NCBI GenBank assembly: GCA_029962745.1
Contig: CM057162.1
Coordinates: forward strand, 8,494,657-8,558,656
Length of the DNA stretch: 64,000 nt
Direction: 5' to 3'
Source: Echinometra lucunter
Lineage: Eukaryota > Echinodermata > Echinoidea > Camarodonta > Echinometridae
In this document: in pieces, positions 1 to 10,878 of the stretch
Layout of the letters: each line of letters opens with the position of its first letter
How positions within the stretch are numbered: the stretch's first letter is position 1
Translations under genes and position numbers: made by a program
Notes under the pieces: generated by a model
Seen by the model: only the letters and a program-made list of their open reading frames with translations
Databases searched by the model: none
Told to the model about the DNA's origin: nothing

Positions 1-406
1 GGTTGTTTCCACTAAGGCGCTAAATCTGCACAAATAGAAAACATATTCATGCAAGTAAAAAGTACTACTAATGCTGGATTTCTTTCATTCTCAATTGTTA
101 GATGAGATGTTGATACTTGCAACGGTCAAAATTGTTGATGTGTTGAAGATGGAAAACGGTTTGAATAAATATCCTGAATTTTCCGAAAGTGGATTTACGC
201 CTTTTGAAAATAAATGTGAATATAGTGCCCTATGGAAACACGTTAAAAAAAAAAAAAAACTCTCTTTCATACTTTCCTGATTAATTTTTTTCGTATTCAT
301 ATTGAGTCATATTGAGCCATATTGAAACGTTATATGGAATAAGCCTCCAGTCCTACCGATACTTTGGTTTCGCTTAAAATGGATAAGAGCATTTTGGAAA
401 TAAGCT
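1..406. repeat. Right part of a foldback MITE
   Basis: This segment matches the element at 18976-19526. Both contain AAGGCGCTAAAT, the stretch around GGTTTGAATAAA..TCCT..GAA, and an end reading TTTTGGAAATAAG. The left end lies before the window. Apparent reading frames here on both strands are palindrome shadows. Confidence 0.55.
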
Positions 407-560
407 CGTCTCATTATGTATGTATAGATATATGAAATGTGCAATTTCAACGATATCATTGACCTCATATCTTTAAAAAAAAATTTGATTGTGCTTTTTT
501 TTCCTGAGGAAAATTGCACCAAGATGTGTTCATGTATATAGGGTACAGGCCCTATAGATA

Positions 561-663
<103 letters not shown>

Positions 664-681
664 CAAACCTCACAGGGAATA

Positions 682-1502
682 ACTGACCACTTTGTTTTAT
701 GATCATAGCTCAAATAAGGTGTGTTGTATTGGACAAACTTTAACAGAATCTGAAAGAAAATTTAATTCCACACATTTTGACATTTCATTTGTTGAAATCG
801 AATAAAGAATGTGAGCACAATGGCAATTCATATGCAAATAACCCCCAAAATAAAAGTTGAACCAATCCCTATCATTATGGCAGTCCTATTCACAAAATGG
901 GTTCTGGCTGTCAACCTCTTTTCCTTATTCTCAGGCAATGTGGTACAAACAAAAACACAAAGGTGGTCTACAAACTTAATGACAGTCAAAACATGTACTA
1001 ATCAAAATCCTTCCAGTGCAAGAGACAATGGATGTCCGGCAAGGAAAAGCGTTAGCGCTTAAAAGGATGGCTAAGTTGTCTGAAAATGAGATATGACATC
1101 TCGCCGGACATGCAGACAACCTAGCTCCTTTTGAGCGCTGACACTTTTCTTGCTGGACAACCATTGCCTCATGCATTTGGAATGAATTTGATCAGCACAT
1201 TGACTGTCATTGATTCTATAGACAACCTCTGTGTTTTTATTCATACCGTATTGTCCGAAAACAAAGAGATGAAGCTGACAAACAAAAATCCATTCTGCGA
1301 ATAAAGACTGCCATAGGGATTGCTGCAACTTTTATTCTGGGGGTATTTGCATTTGAATCGTCATTGTGCTCACAATATTTATTCGATTTCAACAAATGAA
1401 GTGTCAAAATGTTTGGAATTAAATATTCTTTCAAATTCTGTTAAAAGTTGTCCGATTTATGACACCATATTTGAGCTATGATCAAAAGACCAAGTGGTTA
1501 GT
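682..1502. mobile_element. Large palindromic MITE, TA target
   Basis: The two halves (682 to about 1065 and about 1090 to 1502) are near reverse complements, and the ends read ACTGACCACTTTG and AAGTGGTTAGT. The element is bounded by TA at 680-681 and 1503-1504, as for Tc1/mariner-type insertions. No transposase is present. The open frames inside are mirror images of each other. Confidence 0.75.
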
Positions 1503-1568
1503 TATATTTTGTGAAGTGTGTAGTGTATATTTTTAATGTACATTGTATCTGATAGTGTTCACTGTAGA

Positions 1569-1650
1569 GGACTGTTGTCGTGGTGTAGTTGATACTTCAC
1601 CATACTCTGGATCAAATAATTTTGCAGTTCGATTCCCCAATCGGTACTAT
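1569..1650 (+). repeat. tRNA-like fragment (SINE head?)
   Basis: It contains an A-box-like TGGTGTAGTTGATA and a B-box-like GTTCGATTCCC about 45 nt apart. The cloverleaf is poor, so this is read as a tRNA-derived SINE relic rather than a gene. It lies just upstream of the first visible exon. Confidence 0.3.
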
Positions 1651-1798
1651 GGTTTGGCAAAATTATTGTTATTTACTTTTACCACTTTCTATGGAAGTGG
1701 AAAAATTGACTCCTTCAGATTCCAACGCAATTAAAGTCTTTATGACAAATATCCTTGTGGGATATAAATGTGTATATGTTTTCTTTTTTCCATCACAG

Positions 1799-2047
1799 CT
1801 ATCACGGTTATTTCGCGAGACGAACTTGATCGAATCGGTCGTTACGCTGGGCCTGCAGCTCTCCTCGCATTCTGTAAGAGGTACGGAGTGGAACAGAAGT
1901 CGTCAGAAGCCGTTGCAACCATGATAATCAATACGCTCAAACTAAAGCTAGACTCCATACACGACAGACAGACAAAATCAATTAACCCAAAACATACCCC
2001 GAGAAACGTTTTGAGAGAGCTACTTGAGAAAAAACATCCTCTGTATG
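1799..2047 (+). CDS. Exon: death-fold-like module 1
   Basis: The acceptor is TCACAG at 1793-1798 after a pyrimidine-rich tract, and the donor is ATG/GTGAGT at 2047/2048. The exon is 249 nt, phase 1 to phase 1, encoding 83 residues beginning ITVISRDELDRIG and ending KKHPLY. It is helical, with LLAFCKRYGV and VLRELLEKKHP matching the positions of death-domain helices, but it is the least convincing of the four modules. The frame stays open past the donor to a stop at 2122-2124, so a retained-intron form would add about 25 residues. Because the acceptor is phase 1, at least one coding exon must lie upstream. Confidence 0.65.
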
Positions 2048-5000
2048 GTGAGTTCCTCGGTAGTCTGCCTTTGCTACTTGAACACATTCCTCGCGATTTA
2101 GTTCGTAGGGCTTCGTTTACCTAGTTAACAGAGATTATTTACAAGAAAAAAACAAGGTTCAATTTTGCACCCTTCAAATGTAACACTGGTAGCTCCTTTA
2201 TGGGTACAATTTTGCACTCTGAGAAGAATTCTGTACCTTTAACATGTTTAAGGATTCAGTGAGCTACATTTTGCACCCTCAAGGGAGCAGAGTTGTACCC
2301 TATAGGGAAGGTGCAATTTCGCACCCTTTTGAATGCAAAGTTGCCCCTTTCAGACGGGCATTACAGGGTGCAAAAAGTTCAAATGATACATCTCTGTACC
2401 TTTTGTATATAGGGTGCAAGATTGCACCCGAAAATGTGCTGCTATGCAGTGTTGCATTTAGGGTGCAAAACTGAACCCTTTTTCTTAGAGTGTTGAGTAA
2501 CACTTTTAGTTTACTGAATTCGTCAAAGTTAGGTATAATGTTGGACTGTAGGTTGAAATTGATATCGTTTAGTGCCTGGGCATATGTCCTCCCCAACGTT
2601 TATCAAATGAGGCCGAAATTATTAGCACAAAGCAAAGAAACTCCTGGGAAACAATATCTGCTTTTGCACTATCACCGATTTTTAGATGACTATTTAGAAT
2701 CATATTGTGGGAATATTCTTTTGTATAGTAGCATATGGTCTTTTACATGTCGGCAATTTTCGCCCGTTTGAAATGAATACTCTGTATAGTTCTTCAGCTG
2801 ACGACGGGTGAAATACAACTGACTTGTAACACATTCTCTCTTCTAGCTTGTCTTCTTCCGAGGAGAAAGGAAGGCGACATCTTCAACGTAGAGCAGATCG
2901 AATTAGCGTTTCGTCTGGTTATGGCAGACGTCTACCCGTTTGCTAAAGCGCTCGGCATAAGTGACCAACTCTTAACCTGCTATAAACCGAACTTCGAACC
3001 AAAACAGTTTGGTCAAGGCACCTTCAAGATGGTACAAGAGTTGAAAACTAAATCCCGAAAGATAGGACTTGATGTCCGATTCAATATGGTCAAGGCATTG
3101 AAAAACACTGGTTTTCCTGAAGAGGCTAAGCTAATTTATTTTGGTAAGTCAGGAACCCAATATTGCCACAGAAGATATGAAGATATACTGCTAGAAAAAG
3201 TACTCTTATGAAAGCCATTGTGAGTTTCAATTTTTTGGTCTTTATTTTAGATCACCTGCAGCATTGAGTGAGATGAACTGTTTATATATAGTAGCAAATT
3301 TTGAGAACAAATGAACTGGATCAATTACCAGTGCGCATTTCATTATCATAAATGGAGTGATTACATTACCAGCAAAAGGAATGAGATTCCATGGGAAGTA
3401 ATTGAAAAGGGTACTAAACAAACAACTAGAATAGGATAAACAAATGTTTACAGTAAGAATGTTGAAAGGGTACCAAACAAACAACTAGAACAGGATAAAA
3501 AAAAATTTCCAGTAAGAATGTTGATTGGGATTTATCAATATTCTTACTGTAAACATTTGTTAATCCTATTCTAGTTGTTTGTTTGGTACCCTTTCCAATT
3601 ACTTCCCATGTAATCTCATTCCCTTTGTTGGTAATGTAATTACCAACAAGTTCATTTCTTTTCAAACTTTCCTACTATATATAAACAGTTCATCCCGCTC
3701 AATGCTTCAGTTCCTGAAGATGATCTAAAATAAAGATCGAAAATTTGAAACTCACAGTGGCTCTTATCGGAGTACTTTTTCTAGCAGTAAGTCAAGAACA
3801 GGCTGCAGTTTTAAAAGGACTCGTTGATGAAAAAACGGCTCAAGAATCCAACTAAATCGACAGTACCATATACTACCAGTCTCTTATAATCTGTATTGTT
3901 CACTATTGCCTTCAACCTCACCTCTTTTATCTACCTTCCTTTCGCACGGTATAGGCATTTTCTTCTTGGCTTGTATATATCCATTGTTTGTTTTGCGGGG
4001 CCATTGATCTTAGCTTCAATTTGTGTCGCAAATACACTTGCTTTATGTGATGGATGTAAAATATGCAGAGACGGTATGACATTTCTCATTTAAGTTATAA
4101 GGGTACGGCAAGCTAAGTGCTTCCAACAATATTTGTCACATTCATAAATGAACTTTCGATATCAATCATTTATAGGCCTGCCCATAAACTGACAGGATAT
4201 TTACTAACAATTAATTTGTTTTTTGTCGGTAAATTTTTCAGGATTTGCAATCGGTCTTGGAGATGTAGTAGAGGTTGAGAATCGAGTTGACATGGCACAA
4301 CTGGCGAAGCAACTCTCTGTTCCTGATGACATCCAAGGGATGAATCAAGACAACCAAACCAATGGCGTTGAACATCAGAAGTCCGTACTCCTTCAATGGA
4401 AAGACACTGTTCGATCTTCAACCTTCAACCAGCGCTTGGTCTTGGCCGATGCATTGTTCAACATTGGCGAGAAGCAACTTGCACTTGACATAATATCAGG
4501 TATTCTTCTATACACTTTAGAAAAAAGAAATCTTTAATAACCATAAATGCACCATCATACAATTTTTCCCCTTGCTTAAGGTGTCATTGCCCATAAACCT
4601 ATCCCTCACCTGATTGCTTTCTGCAGACGTTTTTATAATCTATTAACATAGTATTATTATTAAAAGTTTCTGATCATCGCAAAGCATACATATAATAAGA
4701 AAAATTTCATGCAACAGTCATTTCAGTCGACACGTTTGTCAATCAGTTATGTCGTGGTATTCCTATATCGTACTAAACCAAACTTGAAATTCCTTGTGTG
4801 CAAATTCTATGACCAATGGAGTCTAGTATCAATAAATACTGTACTATGTTTCGACTTTGTTTCCAGGAAATCATAGAAACCGAGTGATAAACAACCCTCA
4901 GTCCGAACTGCTAGCGAAAACCATCCCGGAGGAACGACTAGGTGAACTTAGTAAAGTTCTGGGCCAGAAGGACAAAGGGGATCAAAACTGCCAGGAGGTT

Positions 5001-7335
5001 ATTACTGCATGGGCAAGCGATGAGAAATTCTTAAGTTTTTTTGAGACGAAGCCCATGAAATTAAGTAACCAACTACTTGATGCCGGATTCTATACCTTTG
5101 CACATGAAATTATGGCAGGTAGTTTATTTGGATGAAAAGTTAACTGTAAAATACCTTCTACAGTATATTACTAAATTCTAACGTCTAATATCGAAACGGT
5201 ATGCCTGAGAGATTTGCCGTGTGATATTCAACATCTTTAACATGTCTGGTTGTTATTTGCCGTTATTAAGGTGTCACATATTAGCGTATCTAGCCAACGT
5301 GTGCCCAACGTATTCGCAAATTTTGATATAGACCAATTCCACCTTCGATTTATGTATTTGGCCCTCTATCGGCGATGCGTCGGTGTGCAAGCGCGCTGAC
5401 CGCGATTGGCTCTGTGTACAAAATCAATGAAAGATATGAGATATGCCCTGATATTGTTCCATTTACTTTATTCTAGATCAATTAAAAAAAGAAAGGGTAC
5501 ATGGCTAGCTAAGATAAGACAATGGCCATATCTGACAGATGAAGGTATGATGTATTTTTGTACTTTCGTTGCTTTTTCCCCTTAGTTGTGCCAGTACAAA
5601 TTCGATCGCAGCATGGCAGCCCCACTGCTGGCACTGTTGCACTCGCGGTCCTTACGGAAACGTGTAGGGAGTACGGCTTCTCACACAAACAGGCTTCATG
5701 AGTCAAAGGCGAGTGAATTTCGCACTCGGTTAGCTTCCAATTTTTAAACTTTCTCCAATTCTTGTGGCATTTTAGCACCGCACAGCTGTTACCAGAACTT
5801 CCCTGATTATTACTCTTTGCAAACATTAAAAGAAATCTGCATATATTGGTCAAAATAGAAAAAAAAAACAAAACAAAAAAAAACAACAAACAAACGAATG
5901 TACATAACGCGCTATTGACTTGTGTACTATAAAAGTTGGGGCGCACACCGCAGTATGTCGACCCAGTGTCGACCAGTCTGCTGCCCTCTCGCGTTGTGGA
6001 ATTGGTCTATACGTTCTTTTCTTGGTACAATTTTCATAGAATGATATTCATATCAACCACTTTCAGGCTCGACGTATGTAGTAGTTTTATAAACCCAAAG
6101 CTATTCAAAATTTAATCAACGTAGTAAAAAAATGCTCTTTTAAATCATTCTGATAATGATACAAATGGCAATACACGATATTTAAGGAAATTATTCGAAG
6201 AGTTGCAAACCAGTCACATGTTGCAGTGTAAATCATTATTCTGTAAGGACACATGGCACTATCATGTTTCTACGAAGCAGTGTATGGTCCTTGCTCTAAT
6301 CTTTGCTACTCGGCCATGTCTGCAGCATCTCCTAGGTACAAAATGTCTTGTTCCTATCTCATGTCTACTTTGTAGGTGCCTGGCGTGGTAAAGAAGATAA
6401 GAAAGCTACACAGAAAGAAGCAGAAGACAAGGGGGGTGTGACCAGTCAGGAGCCGCCCAATGGAGACGGCACCGCAAAGGAGGAAGGTAGACAACACTGT
6501 ATTTCTGAATCATATTTAGTGCAATGTATAACGTTTCAGTATCAATACATCAATCATTTAAATGTTTGAGATAATGTCTAGTACTCTCTGATGAACAGTG
6601 AATCTTCATTTTTGTTTGACTTCTGGCGGGTTTTTTGTTGGGGGCTAGGGGGAGGGGTGGGGGAGCCGGAAAGGGATGTGGTGATCGATGTGGTGATCTG
6701 TTGAAAAAATGACCACTTTCATTTCGTGGCTGATAATATTCCATTTGCCCTGAGTTAAATATGGCATGTCCAATTTTCCATGTAAATTAAATTTCACCTA
6801 CATCCATCCCCCAGGGATCATATCCATTCATTCTTTTGGCAAATGTTCGACTACCGTAATATATATCTTCAGTATATGTCAGGGCAGGGTTGTATAGCAC
6901 ACAGGGGAGCATGGGGCAGCTGCTCCCTAGAAATTGTCAATACCTCACCTTTTTTTTTTACCTTTATTGAGAATTTCCCCAAATCCCACAAAAAATGTGC
7001 ACCTGGGTAGCGTTTCATGAATAGAAGGCCTAGTATTAATTTTCACTGACTAAGTTGCTCTCAGCCAATCAACTGTGAGGATTTTCAGACGCTTATAACA
7101 GTTGTCATTGAAAATCACTGACAAAACTCCATGAAACGTTCCCCCGATCGTTCAATTTCAATTCTGAAAATGCAAAAGCCCCCACTCGGTCGTTACGCTC
7201 CCTCACTTGCGTGTTCCCTCAAATATTGAATATTGAATTCCTGCTTCAGGGTTATTGGTTTAGAGTAGACTGATGAGCATACATCCACGTAAGCTCGCAC
7301 ACACACACTAAAACTTCCCCACACACTTGTATTTT

Positions 7336-7367
<32 letters not shown>

Positions 7368-10300
7368 CGCTAAAAATTCAAAAAGGGGAACATAATATGA
7401 TGATATCTACTTTAACTTTCTATGGATAAGTGAGGAATTTCGGAAATTACTCGTTAATTTATTTCTTTTTCATTGGATAAAATGATAATCAGCAATATAT
7501 TTCAATAACTTCACCGAGCTTATAGAACTTTCAATTATTCTCTCTTTATTTTGCTATTCTATAGGTGCAGAGCAGGATAAAGAGGATAAGAAAATTATTG
7601 AAATAAGAGACGAAACACATCGAAAGAACACCGGAAAAGAAGGTAACAGTAAAATATAATGTGGAAGAGTGGGGTGCATTGTTTGGCATATTTGACACAA
7701 GAAAAGCACCTCAAGGAATAAAAAGAAGGAGTTGCAGAAAGACGGTTAAACACTGTCATGGTTATGACATGTGTCTTTTCGTCATTCTGAAGACCCTGTT
7801 TTTAAGAGGCGATTATGTCCCCGCAACAAATACCAGCAACATTTTATTACAAGTCTATTGGATATGAAGCGACCAAAACTGTCGCCGAGGAAGGAGACAT
7901 TTTTTGTCGCCGGGCTACAAAAGCTGTGGACCAATCAAATTCTTGAAACGTTAGCGCAAAATCATGTTGTCATGAGTATGTCTGTGCAGTTTTGACAAAA
8001 CCCTATTTTATTTGTGATTTGACTCGTTAATGCGTCATAAGTGGGGCAATTTTGTTCGCCATAATGAAGACTTCATATGTCCGGGGATTTGTTGCTGGAA
8101 CATGTCACCATATATCTCAACACCCCTTTACCGTATTTTAAGGACTCTCTCACACGGAGATTTATTTGAACTGCGAAATTCAAATCGTGATTCAGAAGAT
8201 GAGTCTAATTTCAGCAGTCAAGTACCGGACACGCGGAAACAGTTTGCAATAAAGTGGTAAACCGACAGAGTGGGTTACTTTCGGAGTCCAGCAAGGGCTT
8301 TATTCAATTCAATTCATTTCAGTTTTATTCAGTTCTAATAAAAACAACAACAACAAAAACAAAAAGACAAACAAAAACAAACAAAAAAACAACAACAATA
8401 CAATCCTAACGAATAAAACAATACAGATAAGTCAAAGCAGGATAAGGTAAGAAGATAAAACACTGCAATAGATAACAATACAAAAGAATGATTGGAAGTG
8501 GGTGGCCATATATGTTTATTAAGTCCCACTCTTTTTCAAAAGTGACAAAAAATATGTAGCTAGCCAGGAAAAAATATAGTGCATTTTTTTAAATAGAAGA
8601 CAACCAAAAGAAAAAAAGGTCACATCTGAACACATTATTCACCTTATCATCAAATGATAAATTCATATGATAAGAGTCAATGGAATATGTAGCACTCTTT
8701 CCATACATTTCATTTACTTATGTGCAAAAAATCTAGATTGTTGGATGATAGTCTATGACTGTGGTAGCTGATAATGTGTTCGACTCATACTTTTCAGGTG
8801 GAAGTCAGGAAAAGAACAACAACCTCACTGTTGGGGCAAGCGAAGAAGATAACGCAAGTAATAGGAAGGAAGGTAAATTGAAATGATTTGTATGGACAGA
8901 AAATACTGGTCATCATTCATCATTCATATATGTTATAGAGCGGTAAAGTGTGCCAGGTTATCCTAGAGTTCGGGAACTTGATGTATTTCAACCAGATTAA
9001 AAAGACCAAATATGTTACAATAAAGATAACAGTTACTCATAAACTAAATATGCATGTACACAGCCGATGCCAACAATTATTGTCCCAATTAGGGCATGAG
9101 AAACATCGGTTAACGCTTCCACAAAATACCATGTAACTTAACTGGTTTAAAAATTCATCTCACCTATTTTTAAATAGATGCGGAGCACGAGAAAGAGCAG
9201 CAAAAAGCAACAGACTAGAGACGATCGAGCACTCCGATTTCGAAATAAGATATAATAATGATGATGACAATTTATGAAGCTCCGCATCCATTACGCTTAA
9301 TGCTCGAGGCGCATTACATTTACGCTGTATTTCTGTAGGCCCCTATTCTTGACCCAAAACAGTATATTTGAATCAGATGACATATTTTGCTGCAGTTCCC
9401 AAAACGTGCGTGACATATCAACAGAGTCGTAGTTCTTGTTACTTGTTATCTTGATGAGATGGTTAATGTTCTTTGCAAGGAATTAAAAAAAAGCTGTACT
9501 ATTTACTCTTAAACATTTATGCATTTATTGCATGATGTAGTATTTTTCAGAGCACTACAATTACTTGAAATGACAATGAAACTTCTGATTTATTTTTTGT
9601 TGTTGATTGGGTTTATTGGGGTTATTGCTGAAGGTCTGTCACTCAATTAAGAAACCTTTATCTAGCACTCTATAATCCAATCTTCAGTTTTAAATATTTT
9701 GTGTAATATGTTGAAAGTTTCGTCATAGAACAGGTGTTGGGCTTTAATGAATAATAGACTGCCCCATCAAATGGAAAGTCCATTTGTAACCGGAAGTAAA
9801 TTTAATATATATTCTATATATTTACTTTTTCTATTATTTCTCGCATTTTAGAGAACTGATTAAAGTATTGATATATGTATTAAAATGGCCCCAAGTCTCC
9901 TTTCCTGTTTATTTTCTGGTTTCCGTCCCTCAATTTCCTAATTCATGTCTCCCATTTTCTCAGTGCGTCCATTGTTTGATTTATGCAGAGTGGTCGAGTC
10001 AGTTATGGTTATCGGTTATGGAACATATATTAAACGCTTTTTTGAAAAAAAAAAAAAAATCCACATTCCGTAAATCTGGCCTTCGCTAACTTTGAACTAA
10101 AAAAATAAAACGTGGGATGAAAACTCATATGGTTAATATGATTAAGTCTCCTCCAACATTACGAATTTGTTTTAAGAAGAGCCACCTCTTATCACTTTCC
10201 TTTCATCGGGAACCATTTCGTCGACTTTCGTAAGTGTTGTTTAATGCTCATGCACGATGATGACTCGTACATTTGCCTACAACTTTGTGTTTTATGTCTT

Positions 10301-10795
10301 CTCTCGAAGAAGCCACGCAAAATACTTTTAGAAAGATGCCCTTGCGGATACTAGTTGCAAGTCGTATTATCTAAAGAAATATTACGTGGGGCATCGGTAG
10401 GTTATTTAGATAAAGAAGGTAAATGGGAAAGGGATAACTTGTCGAAGAGTTGGCTAAAAATCTGTTAAACAGGTGCAGGGGAATGAGAAGCTTTTAAAAT
10501 TCTTCTATGTGCCGGAAGCTCTGTAACGGAAATAATCGAAAATTGCATAAGAAACATACATTACAACAAACGACAACAACAACAACAAAGAAGCCCAAAT
10601 AGGAATACATATATTAATGTGCATCTTTAACCGATACTGATGAGATGAGCTAATATAATTAGTTTGAAACACTGAGATGTTATCACATATATCTTAATAT
10701 ATTATGTTAAGGTGAGCTGCAGGATATGGAGGGAGCAGTACCGACAGAAATCAACACAACTGAAATCACCAACACCATCAACGAGCAAGGTAACG

Positions 10796-10878
<83 letters not shown>

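Noticed and set aside
811..1434. Several overlapping frames on both strands
   Set aside because: They lie inside the palindromic element 682-1502 and are mirror images of each other.
2046..2124. First visible exon extended to the stop at 2122-2124 as a terminal exon
   Set aside because: A perfect ATG/GTGAGT donor at 2047/2048 and an in-phase next exon fit better; retained-intron use remains possible.
5509..5946. 145-residue minus-strand frame
   Set aside because: It lies wholly within the TAGACCAATT repeat, has no domain, and is not conserved as a frame in the second copy.
7661..8260. Three short plus-strand frames in an intron
   Set aside because: No splice sites in the right phase, no domain, and low similarity to anything recognisable.
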